Origin: CAYTMY01 sp964618075
GTDB taxonomy: Bacteria > Bacillota > Clostridia > Eubacteriales > Anaerofustaceae
Reading direction: 5' to 3'
Length of the DNA: 64,000 nt
Assembly (NCBI GenBank): GCA_964618075.1
Contig: CAZTZO010000005.1
Location: 1 to 64,000 of the forward strand
In this document: positions 1 through 9,628 of the stretch, piece after piece
Layout: each line of letters starts with the position of its first letter
Numbering within the stretch: position 1 is the stretch's first letter
Position numbers and translations under genes: made by a program
The notes under the pieces: generated by a model
Told to the model about the DNA's origin: nothing
Database searches by the model: none
The model's input: only the letters and a program-made list of their open reading frames with translations

Positions 1-2872
1 CTGTGCCTTCGGGCTCGTAGTACTTATCCAGGTGGGATTGCCATGCGTCCGGGTGATTTCGCCATTCGTCGGAGGAGCGGGAATAGCGCGCATTATTCTC
101 ATTAGAATCAATTATATACTGTCTTATATCAAATGCTCTTTTGCTTGATAATGGTAATCGTAAATGTGCTTCGTTATCAAAAATATCGTTAAGTTCTAAC
201 ATCTCAACAGGAAACTTAAAGCCTATTATGCTATTTCCGTAACCCTCTGCCTGTCCCGCTCTTGATGTACTAAAAAACAGCCCGTCTTCTTGGGCTGTCA
301 TCTTGCCTGTTTTTAAAATGTCATTTTTAGAAGCGTCCGAGGTTCTATGATAAACTGTTACATATCCATTTTCATCTACTTCACCACCGACGTCTTTTAT
401 TTCTTCAATTAAATCTTGTGCATTTAAAAGCTCATCACCTGATAACCGTTCTTTTAGTGGTGTTAACCTGCTATCTCCCTTCTCTGCTGCTGTTAGATAC
501 TCAGAGTCTTTATCTTTTCTAATACTTCCGTTTCGTTCTTGCAGTCCTGTATCAAGTGAATAATTTTGTGAGCTAATTGTTCCTTTTCTTTTTCGCTTAA
601 TTTCACTAAATGTTCCGAAATTATCAGCTGTGTATTCTGTGACAATTTCATCTCCGAAGTAAGCATTAATAATTTTCTCCGATATTGGGTTTCCTCGTTG
701 TTCTTCATTAAAAATAAACCTCCTAATACAATCAATAACAGTTTCATTATCGCAATTTATTCTTACAACTTTATTTATCGTAGGTTCGTTAAAATCGCCA
801 TCTGTATATATAAGGGTATTGTTACCAACTTCTTTATTGCCTACTGCAAATATATATTCTCCATCACCAGTTCTGCTTGCCGCTTCTTTGTTTTTCAGCA
901 TTCCTTTGAACATACCATATTCTTGAATACTGATTAAATCGTTTACATTCGTCCATCCTCGCTTATTATAAGTTGTTTCATCGTATATATCAATGTCATT
1001 GACTGCATATTTTTCATTGCCTGCGTTTCCCTTATACTCCTGCCTGTAAGCGTTATCAAACTTATTCTTAACGTCAGTCCAGAAGAGCTTTTCAATGTTA
1101 TAGCCTTTCTTTTTGTTAATGAGGTTGAGCTTATCAACGATCCAGTTGTATATTCTTCTTGCTACTGTGGGTTTTTCATATACAAGAGATGATACAAACT
1201 CCTGCGTACCGAGCTTGTTTCCAAGTATAGACGCTACTGCCTCTTCATCTACAAGCCTTGAAAAGTTCTTATCATCCTTGTCATAGACCTGCGCATACAT
1301 CTCTTCTATAAAAGCACGGGCGGTTTCGTAGTCCTCCTTTGTCTTATCATACGTTTGAACCATTTCAAGTAGCTGCTCATATTCCTTCGTGCCGTTTATG
1401 TCGTGGAACACCTCATGTACTGCTATGTTCTCTATCCACTGCTTACTTTTTGCGTTCGGGTTAAATACTACCTCACGGGTTATATTGCCCTTCTCGTCCT
1501 TATGAGGTATCCATAACGCCGTCTGTCGGTCATCACTAAAGCGTGTTTCATCAAAGCTTACCTTCACGCCTCTTTCGTTTAGTATTCTCTTTACGCTCTG
1601 TACGTTGTTATCGTTTGGGTCTATTTGAGTATTATTAGAATTCTTGACTTCTTTCGACTGCGTGGGTATAGTATTATTATATTGACTTGGTTCTGTCACG
1701 TTGGCTGCGGGTTCGGTGCCCGTTTGTACTTCGGAAACAGGCACCAAGTCAATATTGTTTATCTTGTACGTTCTGAATCTGTTTTGATAGTTATATGCCT
1801 CCACATCGAAAGAAACAACGTATTTTTCTTTAACAAACTCTCCGCTTTGATCTATAGAAGGAATGACCGCCATTGTTTCAAAATAATCGTATCTTTCTAT
1901 ATTTTTATTATTCTTGCCTTCATAATCGCCGCTGCCTACATAATCACCCTCAGAAATAATTTCTTCAATGTTGTTTAAAACAGAGATTTTCTCGGCACTT
2001 AGATTTGTATCTGCAACAAGTTTACCGATTAAGCTTTTGTTTATTGTCACTTCATATGGAGCACTATTGAAAGATACGTTCTTGACTAAAATCTTGCTGC
2101 CATTCAGTTTATCGCCAAAAATAGATTCCAATGATTTTTTTACTTTACTTTTAAAATGATCTTCACCAAGAGCCTCTTTTATAACATTATCAACTTTGCT
2201 AACATTTTTTTCTTCTATTAATACAACGTTTCTGTCCTTATTATCTATATTTATCTTTTCGGGCGTAATACCTTCATATGGTTTTTTAATGGTAGTAACA
2301 ATCCCGCTTACATTTGCCTTTTCAGCCCTTTTTATCCCTTCATCGGTTAAGTTTACGTTTGCACCTTGCTCTGCTGTTCCTGTGTTATCCTCTATGCTCT
2401 GGTGATTATCTAACGCTTCGATATACAGCTGTCCTTCCTTATCAAACTCCTTTGAGTTGACAAGGGCGGTTATCACTTCATTTGCCTGCTTCGAATCCAT
2501 ATTAAGCGTATTCTTAAGCGCCTTTTCGGATATTGATTCATATGCGCTGTTTATCGTGATATCAGCTCCCGCACTTACCACTTTGCCGGCAGTTCCGAGT
2601 ATTGCCGCTACCATTGCGCCTGCAACACCCGCTTCATTTGCAGAACGAAGCATTTCTCTTGTTGAGTGAGGTGCTTCCTGCCCAGATGCACTTGCTGCTA
2701 TGTTTACGCCTACATCGGGAACAATCTCCTGGATATATTCCTGGGCGTAGTTCTCCGCCATGGTTTTAGGCAGCTCTGTTGCGTAGCTTAGTGCAAAGCT
2801 TTTTAATTTTGTAGCAAAGGATGATTGAACGTTATAGATATCACAAAAACATTCCTCGTGTTTGATACCCTC
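1..2872 (-). CDS. Phage/ICE-type polyvalent protein, 5'-truncated and running off the left edge
   Basis: One open frame runs uninterrupted on the minus strand from an in-frame TAA at 2873-2875 to base 1, so neither native end is present. The first in-frame ATG is at 2761 but has no ribosome binding site, and coding-like sequence (FATKLKSFALSYATELPKT) precedes it, so the true N-terminus is lost. Seen in order: an Ala/Gly-rich helix near 2560-2680, a long linker region, a zinc-metallopeptidase motif HEVFH at 1403-1417 (about residue 449 from the ATG) with a downstream EEAVA, and a C-terminal part (about 350-180) with VTVYHRT and GLFFSTS typical of ADP-ribosyltransferase-like domains of phage polyvalent proteins. 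The extreme end (ARYSRSS, WQSHLDKYYEPEGT) resembles the tail of such proteins. It is probably a prophage or conjugative-element remnant. Exact family and activity are uncertain. Confidence 0.6.
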
Positions 2873-2898
2873 TTATATTTGAAAATACCGTATTTACC

Positions 2899-2927
2899 TT
2901 TAATAAATTCCTTATTTATTATATAAT
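2899..2927 (+). promoter_or_regulatory. Probable sigma-A promoter of the cdaA operon
   Basis: A perfect -10 (TATAAT, 2922-2927) is preceded after 17 bases by a weak -35 (TTTAAT, 2899-2904). It lies in the 85-base gap between the truncated phage-type gene and cdaA, about 30 bases ahead of the cdaA start. An AGAGG ribosome binding site is at 2947-2951. Confidence 0.5.
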
Positions 2928-2959
2928 AAAACAAATACAATCATTAAGAGGACAAACCG

Positions 2960-3802
2960 ATGTTAGAAACTTTAAAGAATTTCTTTCAAACGGGCTTTTC
3001 GGGCTCAACAGTAGTTTCGATAATTGATATTCTTATAACGGCGATAATAATATACGCCATACTTACTTGGATCAAAGACACTCAGGCTATACAGGTTGTA
3101 AAAGGCATTGTTATAATCGTCGTGGCAACTCAGCTCAGCTCGTGGCTTGGGCTTACTACTATAAACTATATTCTAAAAAACGTTATTACAGTCGGCATAT
3201 TGGCTTTGGTAATTATGTTCCAGCCTGAATTAAGAAGAGCCTTGGGGAAAATAGGAAGCACAAAATTTAAAAACTATTTCTCTGTTTTTACAAAAGAAAA
3301 GAGTGAAGTAAACGTAACTTATGTAATAGAACAAATAGTATCTGCCGTGTTCGAAATGTCAAAGAGCAAAACAGGCGCGCTGATCGTACTCGAAAGAAAT
3401 ACTAAAATAAAAGAGATTATTGATTCGGGGACAGCTATAGATTCACTGACTACTAAACAGCTGTTATTGAATATTTTTATTCCTAACACTCCGCTACATG
3501 ACGGAGCAGCAGTCATCGGCAGAGAGGATATGAGAATCAAAGCAGCCGGTTGTCTTCTCCCGTTAACTCAAAACAACAATCTAAAACAGGAAATAGGCAC
3601 ACGGCACCGCTCTGCAATAGGCATGAGCGAAGTTAGCGATTCTTTTGTTATAGTTGTTTCAGAAGAAACGGGAGTAGTATCATATGCATTGGGTGGAAAG
3701 CTCTCAAGGTTTTTGGACGCAAAGACGCTTACCGAGCTATTAAACAATATTTACGCTGAAGAAGATAACATTTTACCCACGCTTATAGGAGAAACAAAAT
3801 GA
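2960..3802 (+). CDS. cdaA: Diadenylate cyclase CdaA (c-di-AMP synthase)
   Basis: This membrane-bound enzyme condenses two ATP into cyclic di-AMP, the second messenger that controls potassium and osmolyte transport and cell-wall homeostasis in Firmicutes. The 280-residue length is normal for CdaA. Three hydrophobic helices occupy roughly residues 18-95, followed by the DAC domain with its signature LHDGAAVI (about residue 178) and the second nucleotide-binding motif RHRSAIGMSE (about residue 215). Both motifs look intact, so the enzyme should be active. The start has an AGAGG site eight bases upstream. The stop overlaps the cdaR start by four bases (ATGA), the usual coupling of the cyclase to its regulator, and glmM lies two genes downstream. 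Confidence 0.95.
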   Translation: MLETLKNFFQTGFSGSTVVSIIDILITAIIIYAILTWIKDTQAIQVVKGIVIIVVATQLSSWLGLTTINYILKNVITVGILALVIMFQPELRRALGKIGSTKFKNYFSVFTKEKSEVNVTYVIEQIVSAVFEMSKSKTGALIVLERNTKIKEIIDSGTAIDSLTTKQLLLNIFIPNTPLHDGAAVIGREDMRIKAAGCLLPLTQNNNLKQEIGTRHRSAIGMSEVSDSFVIVVSEETGVVSYALGGKLSRFLDAKTLTELLNNIYAEEDNILPTLIGETK

Positions 3803-4995
3803 AACTTCATTTGACCAAACAACAGATAACACGCGCTATTCTTTCACTTATATTCGCTTTTTTCCTTTGGCTCATTGCAAATACGAATACAAACCCTATC
3901 TCAACGCCGCGATATAACGGAATTAAAGTAGAATATATCAACCTTGCCAGTAACCTTATAATAGAAAACGAAACCGATACTGTTGATATAAAGCTATACG
4001 GAACGTCGTCTCTTATAAGACAAATAAATAAGGACAATATTAAAGCGGTCGTTGATCTTTCCCAATTTACGGAGCCTGGTGAATATACGATCGAGGTTAC
4101 TATTTTAGGATTGCCCGATAACGTCACTGTTACGGACATATCGGACAAATATATAAAAGTTAAGCTTGTCAATCTGATATCGGAAAAAACAAATTACAGC
4201 ATAGCAACCTCAGGTTCACCCTCTTCAGGATACACTGTCTTATATATTGACAAGCCGTCTCAAATAGTTACTTATTCCGGAAGTGAAACTCAAATCGAAC
4301 AATTATCTCACATTGAAGGTAATGTTGAAATAAACGGCATATCGTCTGACATAACTAAGGATATCACATTATACGCTTACGATGCGAATGGAAATAAACT
4401 TGATAACGTAGTATTAACGCCATCGGTCGTAAATGTCACTGTTGTTGTAGGCACAACAAAAACAGTGCCGATCAATATAATCACAACAGGGCAATGCGCT
4501 TCAAACCACAGCCTTAAAAGTATCTCGTTAAACTACACCACTGTCGTTATTTCAGGTAAGCAGGGCGTACTATCCGGTATAAGCAAAATAGATACAGTAC
4601 CGATAGATTTGACAAGCGCAAGCGCATCATTTGATACGAGCGTTTCATTAAACGTCCCTAACGGTGTAAGCTTGACTCAGAACCACGATATAACGGCTCA
4701 TGTTGATATAGAAGGCGATACATCAAAGACATTTTCTTACAGTACATTACAGGTGAGAAATTTGCCGCAAAACCGAAAGATAAGCTTTAACGGAAGTGTG
4801 AATTTCAGCGTAACACTCTCGGGCTCAAATGAAGCAATAGCAAAGCTTTCAGCAGAGGATGTTACCGCATATATCGATTTGACACAATTTACTGACGGTG
4901 TTAAAGATGTAACAATACAATATGATATCCCATCCGACGTTTATATTACATCGACAAGCACTCAAACCGTAAATATTACACTATCTGCAGAATAA
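3799..4995 (+). CDS. cdaR: CdaA regulatory protein CdaR (YbbR-domain protein)
   Basis: This is a membrane-anchored extracytoplasmic protein known to bind CdaA and modulate c-di-AMP synthesis. A single N-terminal transmembrane helix (about residues 10-27, LSLIFAFFLWLIANTN) is followed by an approximately 370-residue beta-rich exterior made of repeated YbbR domains. Recurrent blocks of the form V-DLSQFTEPGEYTIEVT and AYIDLTQFTDGVKDVTIQY are visible in the first and last repeats. It overlaps cdaA by four bases, so translation is probably coupled. Family assignment rests on architecture, repeats and operon position. Confidence 0.9.
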   Translation: MKLHLTKQQITRAILSLIFAFFLWLIANTNTNPISTPRYNGIKVEYINLASNLIIENETDTVDIKLYGTSSLIRQINKDNIKAVVDLSQFTEPGEYTIEVTILGLPDNVTVTDISDKYIKVKLVNLISEKTNYSIATSGSPSSGYTVLYIDKPSQIVTYSGSETQIEQLSHIEGNVEINGISSDITKDITLYAYDANGNKLDNVVLTPSVVNVTVVVGTTKTVPINIITTGQCASNHSLKSISLNYTTVVISGKQGVLSGISKIDTVPIDLTSASASFDTSVSLNVPNGVSLTQNHDITAHVDIEGDTSKTFSYSTLQVRNLPQNRKISFNGSVNFSVTLSGSNEAIAKLSAEDVTAYIDLTQFTDGVKDVTIQYDIPSDVYITSTSTQTVNITLSAE

Positions 4996-5005
4996 GGATA
5001 CATGA

Positions 5006-6586
5006 ATGCTTTATAAAGTTGACAATATAAAAATTCGTTTTGAGAAAATCACTCAAAGTAATTATCGTGAAGTGATAATCAAAAAACTTCGTCTAAATGA
5101 AAACGACGTAAAACATTTCAGCGTTTTGCGTCGTTCACTGGATTCGAGATTTCATGTTTCGGAAGGTATATATTATATATATTCCGTAAGCTTTGAATAC
5201 CCTGAAAAACTGCACGGTAAAAATATCAGTTTATATGTTCCTCATAAACAAGAAATAATAATTCAAAAACATGTTTGCGCTACTTTTAGACCTGTTATAG
5301 TCGGAGCTGGTCCGTGCGGTATTTTTTGCGCTTTATTAATGGTCGAAGCGGGTATTGAACCGATTATTATAGAACAGGGTAAAGAAATTAAAGAAAGACT
5401 GTCTGATGTGAATTCGTTTTTTAACGGAGGAGAACTCATAACTACGTCAAATGTGCAATTCGGTTTCGGCGGTGCGGGTACATTTTCGGACGGGAAGCTT
5501 ACTACAAGGATAAAATCTCCCCTCACCCAATACGTCCTTGAAGCACTTGTAAAATTTGGAGCAGACAAAAGTATATTGTATGAAGCAAAACCTCACTTAG
5601 GTACAGACGTTCTCAGAAAAATCATGGAAAAAATGAAGCTTTATTTGCAGGAACATGGCGTCAGCTTGCTTACTGAGACAAAGCTTACGAATATAATCAA
5701 AGATGCAAACGGAAATATAGCGCAAGTTGTGGTTAATAATAGAGATACGATAGAATGTCATGAGCTTGTTTTATCTGTCGGGAACGCTTCCAGAGATACG
5801 TTTTCTATGCTTTATGACAACGGTATTATTATTAAACCCAAAAGCTTTGCTGTGGGAGTACGCATAGAACACAACCAAAGTACGATAAATAATTACATAT
5901 ACGGCAAATATTCAGATGATAAAAGACTTCATCCCGCTGAGTATTCTCTCACATATAAAGATGCTTCTTATAGAGGCGTTTACACGTTTTGCAATTGTCC
6001 CGGTGGATATGTCATAAATTCCTCTACAGAACAAGACGGGGTTTGCGTAAATGGAATGAGCTTCTCATCAAGAGACGCGCAAAACGCAAATTCTGCGCTA
6101 GTTGTAAGTGTTACTCCGGACGACTACGAAAACGATAATCCCCTCTATGGCATCGATTTTCAAAAAAAGCTGGAGCAAAACGCATACAACATAACACATA
6201 CTCATCACTATGCGCCGACAGAGAATATATGCGATTTTATGAATGTCAAGGGAAGTAAAAGCGACTGCATACCGACTGTCAGACCTGGATACGAATATTG
6301 TGATTTTAACGATATTTTGCCTGAATTTATCCTTTCTCCCTTAAAAAACGCCTTAGAATACTTTGCAAAAAAAATAGACGGCTTTCAAAACGGTGTAATG
6401 ACAGGCGTTGAAACCAGAACTTCGTCGCCTATACGTATTCTAAGAGATAACGTTACAATGGAAAGCATAAGTATAGGAGGAGTATATCCGGTAGGAGAAG
6501 GCTGCGGCTACGCAGGAGGAATTGTCAGCAGCGCAGTAGACGGCATAAAGGCAGCACAAAAAATAATCAATAAATATACGAGGTAA
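5006..6586 (+). CDS. FAD-dependent dehydrogenase of the COG2509 type
   Basis: A 526-residue flavoprotein with an N-terminal extension of about 90 residues before a Rossmann dinucleotide-binding site (VIVGAGPCGIFCALLMVEAG, about residue 96). It then has GGAGTFSDGKLTTR and a C-terminal FAD contact with GVYPVGEGCGYAGGIVSSA. These features match the large uncharacterised FAD-dependent dehydrogenases of COG2509, whose substrate is unknown. No membrane segments were seen. It starts 10 bases after cdaR and ends four bases before glmM, so it is part of this operon. In many Firmicutes glmM follows cdaR directly, so its position here is of interest. The family is well supported; a role in cell-wall precursor or redox metabolism would be inference only. 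Confidence 0.8.
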   Translation: MLYKVDNIKIRFEKITQSNYREVIIKKLRLNENDVKHFSVLRRSLDSRFHVSEGIYYIYSVSFEYPEKLHGKNISLYVPHKQEIIIQKHVCATFRPVIVGAGPCGIFCALLMVEAGIEPIIIEQGKEIKERLSDVNSFFNGGELITTSNVQFGFGGAGTFSDGKLTTRIKSPLTQYVLEALVKFGADKSILYEAKPHLGTDVLRKIMEKMKLYLQEHGVSLLTETKLTNIIKDANGNIAQVVVNNRDTIECHELVLSVGNASRDTFSMLYDNGIIIKPKSFAVGVRIEHNQSTINNYIYGKYSDDKRLHPAEYSLTYKDASYRGVYTFCNCPGGYVINSSTEQDGVCVNGMSFSSRDAQNANSALVVSVTPDDYENDNPLYGIDFQKKLEQNAYNITHTHHYAPTENICDFMNVKGSKSDCIPTVRPGYEYCDFNDILPEFILSPLKNALEYFAKKIDGFQNGVMTGVETRTSSPIRILRDNVTMESISIGGVYPVGEGCGYAGGIVSSAVDGIKAAQKIINKYTR

Positions 6587-6590
6587 TAAA

Positions 6591-7937
6591 GTGGCAAGAT
6601 TATTCGGCACCGACGGAGTGAGAGGGATAGCAAACAAAGAGCTTACATGTGAGCTTGCATTTAAATTAGGGTGCGCTGCATGTGAGGCATTAAAAAAGAA
6701 CACCGAGCAATCACCGAAATTTCTTATAGGAATGGACACGCGTATTTCAGGCGACATGCTCAAAAATTCGATTTCTGCTGGAATAATGAGCAGAGGCGGA
6801 AATGTTATCGACGTAGGAATATTCCCTACTCCGGGCATCGCGTTTGCTGTAAGACACTATAAGGCTTCTGCAGGAATTGTAATAAGCGCTTCTCATAATC
6901 CCTTTTATGACAACGGTATTAAATTCTTCGATTCAGAGGGGAAAAAGCTTTCTGACACAACAGAGGACAATATACAAAATATTTTAGAGAACGAGCTTAT
7001 CTTTAACGATGTGATAAATGAAAAGATCGGAAAACATGAGTATTATGACGCAAATGGCGCATACATGGAATATCTGCTTTCCAAGCTTGCCCCCTTCTCT
7101 TTGAGCGGTAAAAAAATTGTGCTTGACTGTGCTAACGGAGCGTCTTACTTTATAGCACCCGAATTATTCAAGCATCTGAACGCCACCGTTATTGCGATAC
7201 ACAATAAACCAAACGGAACAAATATAAACGATAATTGTGGCTCCACACATTTACGCTCCCTACAAAAGGAAGTTGTAAAAAATAAAGCCGATTTCGGTCT
7301 GGCTTTTGACGGCGACGCAGATAGACTTCTTGCTGTAGATGAAAAAGGAAATGAAGTTAACGGAGACATGATAATGTATTTGTTTGCGTTATATCTTCAA
7401 CAAAACAAAATGCTAAAAAAGGACACTCTCGTAATTACTGTTATGAGCAATATAGGTCTTAAAAAAGCACTGGCTGAAAATAATATATGCGTTTCGGAAA
7501 CCGCAGTCGGCGATAGATATATACTTCAAAGAATGGAAAGCGATTCGTTTAATTTAGGCGGAGAGCAGTCCGGGCACATCATATGTTCCCTTCTCAACAC
7601 AACCGGAGACGGTCTTGCTTCAGCGCTCTTGCTATCCAAGTTATTAACAGAAGCGCAAAGACCCTTTTCCGAGCTTTTTAAGTCATACGTAAACTATCCT
7701 CAGATATTGGTAAATGTCAAGACTGCCGCAGATAAAAAACTTTTTTATATAGACAATGAAAAGGTCATGGCAAAAAAAATAGAGCTTGAAGAAAAATACA
7801 GCGGTATCGGTAAAATATTACTGCGTCACTCGGGTACGGAACCACTTGTTCGAGTAATGATAGAAGGAAATGACGAGGAACAAATAAAGACAGACGCACA
7901 TGAGCTTGCCGATATAATACAGGAAATATCAAAGTAA
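6591..7937 (+). CDS. glmM: Phosphoglucosamine mutase GlmM
   Basis: It interconverts glucosamine-6-phosphate and glucosamine-1-phosphate, the committed step to UDP-GlcNAc for peptidoglycan. The 448-residue length is typical. The N-terminus ARLFGTDGVRGIAN, the phosphoserine loop GIVISASHNPFYDNGIK (about residues 94-110), the metal-binding loop FDGDADRLL (about residues 241-249), the sugar loop GGEQSGHII and the C-terminal phosphate-binding RHSGTEPLVRVM are all present. The start codon is GTG, supported by a GAGG four to eight bases before it and by the family N-terminus. It closes the cdaA-cdaR operon. In other Firmicutes CdaA and GlmM interact physically, linking c-di-AMP to wall synthesis. 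Confidence 0.96.
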   Translation: MARLFGTDGVRGIANKELTCELAFKLGCAACEALKKNTEQSPKFLIGMDTRISGDMLKNSISAGIMSRGGNVIDVGIFPTPGIAFAVRHYKASAGIVISASHNPFYDNGIKFFDSEGKKLSDTTEDNIQNILENELIFNDVINEKIGKHEYYDANGAYMEYLLSKLAPFSLSGKKIVLDCANGASYFIAPELFKHLNATVIAIHNKPNGTNINDNCGSTHLRSLQKEVVKNKADFGLAFDGDADRLLAVDEKGNEVNGDMIMYLFALYLQQNKMLKKDTLVITVMSNIGLKKALAENNICVSETAVGDRYILQRMESDSFNLGGEQSGHIICSLLNTTGDGLASALLLSKLLTEAQRPFSELFKSYVNYPQILVNVKTAADKKLFYIDNEKVMAKKIELEEKYSGIGKILLRHSGTEPLVRVMIEGNDEEQIKTDAHELADIIQEISK

Positions 7938-8044
7938 GCTTTCATATTATTAATATAGATATAAGGTCTGAAGATGGTATTAAACAATTACATTCGGCAG
8001 GCTTTATTTTGTTTAACAATAATTAAAAAAAACAGATTAAAGGC

Positions 8045-8073
8045 TTGTAATAAATAGAAATAAACATTATAAT
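8045..8073 (+). promoter_or_regulatory. Sigma-A promoter of dinB
   Basis: TTGTAA (8045-8050) and a perfect TATAAT (8068-8073) are separated by exactly 17 bases, about 40 bases ahead of the dinB start. The LexA operator begins two bases downstream of the -10 and so covers the transcription start, a classic repression geometry. Confidence 0.7.
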
Positions 8074-8074
8074 T

Positions 8075-8088
8075 AGAACATTAGTTCG
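8075..8088 (+). promoter_or_regulatory. LexA operator (SOS box) controlling dinB
   Basis: GAAC-ATTA-GTTC (8076-8087) is a perfect GAAC-N4-GTTC palindrome followed by G, matching the Firmicutes LexA/DinR consensus CGAAC-N4-GTTCG except at the first base. It lies between the -10 hexamer and the dinB ribosome binding site. A damage-inducible polymerase is the expected target, so motif and context agree. Confidence 0.85.
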
Positions 8089-8113
8089 ATATGCAACGGA
8101 GTATCTTTATGTT

Positions 8114-9364
8114 ATGGAAGAACGAATAATATTTCATATTGATGTCAACAGCGCTTTTTTAAGCTGGGAAGCCGCATACAGGAAATCGCTCAACATCGGA
8201 AAGGTAGATTTACGCGATATACCGAGTATAGTCGGAGGAGATATTGCCAAGCGGAAAGGAATCGTTCTTGCAAAATCAATACCCGCAAAAAAATACGGCA
8301 TTTCAACGGGAGATACGGTAGCTCATGCAAAGCTTCTTTGTCCGAGATTAACTATAGTAAGTCCCACATACGCCCTGTACGCCAAGGCCAGCGCAGCATT
8401 CGTAAATATGCTTAAAGAATATTCGCCCATAGTGGAGCAATATTCCGTCGACGAGTGCTTTGTCGATATGAGCGGTTGTATCTCTTCGGATAAAATAATA
8501 AAAACCGCAAATGAGATTCGAAACAGAATATATGAAGAGCTCGGTTTTACAGTAAACGTAGGCATATCTTCAAATAAATTGCTCGCAAAGATGGCTTCCG
8601 AGCTAAAAAAGCCGAATATGACGCATACTCTTTATTTAAATGAAATTAAAGAAAAAATGTGGCCATTGGATGTGAGCGAGCTGTTTATGGTTGGCAGACG
8701 AACGGGAATACATTTAAAAAACATGGGCATAAATACGATAGGAGATCTTGCCTGCACAAATAAAGATACACTTATTTCACGTTTTAAAATCGTTCGCGGC
8801 ACTATGCTGTACAATTACGCCAATGGAATAGACTCATGTGAGGTACATGCTTTTTCACCACAAGCAAAAAGCATAGGCAACTCCACTACAGTATCCTATG
8901 ATGTTAAAAATAAATCGGAGGCTCGACTTATTATAATATCATTATGCGAAACTATAGGAAAACGCATGAGAGAAAAAGAGCTTCAGGGCAAGCTTGTGGG
9001 AGTATATTATAAAAATCCTGATTTTATATCAAAAGGAAGAAGCCGTAAATATTCCTTTGCAATACAATCCACAAAAGATATTTACACAAATGCGCTATTA
9101 CTGTTTGACGAAATATACAATGACGACTATATAAGAGCAATAGGCGTTTATGTTGGAGATTTGTTCCCCTCCGGTATATTTCAGACCTCTTTTTTCGATG
9201 ACAAAAACAGATATATGCAGATCGATAACATGATAGATTCAATAAGAAATGATTATGGCAATTCAGTAATAATGCGCGGTAGTTTTATAAACAGCAGCGT
9301 TAAATGGATGTGCGGAGGAAGCGGAAATGAAGAGCATTACCCTCAAATGAAAAGTTATTTATAA
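8114..9364 (+). CDS. dinB: Y-family DNA polymerase IV (DinB), SOS-controlled
   Basis: An error-prone translesion polymerase. The N-terminal catalytic motif FHIDVNSAFLSW places the first metal ligand at Asp10. The second motif YSVDECFVDMS gives Asp113 and Glu114. The helix-hairpin-helix region (LFMVGRRTGIHLKNMGINTIGDL) and the little-finger domain follow, for 416 residues. The start was chosen over an out-of-frame ATG five bases earlier because only this frame carries the catalytic N-terminus; GGAG lies at 8098-8101. A promoter and a perfect LexA box lie immediately upstream, so it should be induced by DNA damage. A small gene follows 15 bases downstream and is probably cotranscribed. Confidence 0.93.
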   Translation: MEERIIFHIDVNSAFLSWEAAYRKSLNIGKVDLRDIPSIVGGDIAKRKGIVLAKSIPAKKYGISTGDTVAHAKLLCPRLTIVSPTYALYAKASAAFVNMLKEYSPIVEQYSVDECFVDMSGCISSDKIIKTANEIRNRIYEELGFTVNVGISSNKLLAKMASELKKPNMTHTLYLNEIKEKMWPLDVSELFMVGRRTGIHLKNMGINTIGDLACTNKDTLISRFKIVRGTMLYNYANGIDSCEVHAFSPQAKSIGNSTTVSYDVKNKSEARLIIISLCETIGKRMREKELQGKLVGVYYKNPDFISKGRSRKYSFAIQSTKDIYTNALLLFDEIYNDDYIRAIGVYVGDLFPSGIFQTSFFDDKNRYMQIDNMIDSIRNDYGNSVIMRGSFINSSVKWMCGGSGNEEHYPQMKSYL

Positions 9365-9379
9365 TACAGGGTGAAGGAT

Positions 9380-9628
9380 ATGAAAACGCTAAATACAAAA
9401 ATAGAAGTAATCGCATATTTTCCATATGAGAAGCAGCCTTTGCCTCTTAAGTTTAAAATGAACGGAAAAAGTATTCCGATAGATAAGATTATCTCTGCCG
9501 AGAAACAAATGCGCGCCGGTGAAGAAATGTTCGTTTTCGAGTGCCAAAGCGAAATTGATAATGATGTAAAAAGGTATGTGCTCAAATACAGTATATCAAA
9601 ATGTACATGGTATCTCTTTAAATTTTAA
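9380..9628 (+). CDS. Small unknown protein cotranscribed with dinB
   Basis: An 82-residue protein not recognised with confidence. The ATG at 9380 is preferred over an in-frame GTG at 9371 because AGGG (9368-9371) sits eight bases before it. The composition is that of a compact beta-rich domain: an alternating strand VIAYFPYEKQPLPLKFKMNG, then a strand KSIPIDKIISAEKQ, and a terminal strand pair ending CTWYLFKF. There is no signal peptide or membrane segment. The layout (proline-rich first strand, central acidic loop, terminal W-containing strand) recalls small DUF6504-type domains found with Y-family polymerases in actinobacteria, but this resemblance is by eye only. Its place behind the LexA-controlled dinB suggests an SOS role. 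Confidence 0.6.
   Translation: MKTLNTKIEVIAYFPYEKQPLPLKFKMNGKSIPIDKIISAEKQMRAGEEMFVFECQSEIDNDVKRYVLKYSISKCTWYLFKF

Noticed and set aside
493..747. An 84-residue helical reading frame on the minus strand
   Set aside because: It lies in another frame of the much longer polyvalent-protein frame, which is open throughout and matches a family; the short frame has no clear ribosome binding site.
698..2669. Several plus-strand reading frames (for example 1625-1978 and 1968-2159)
   Set aside because: They are antisense to the continuous polyvalent-protein frame, have odd aromatic-rich compositions and no ribosome binding sites.
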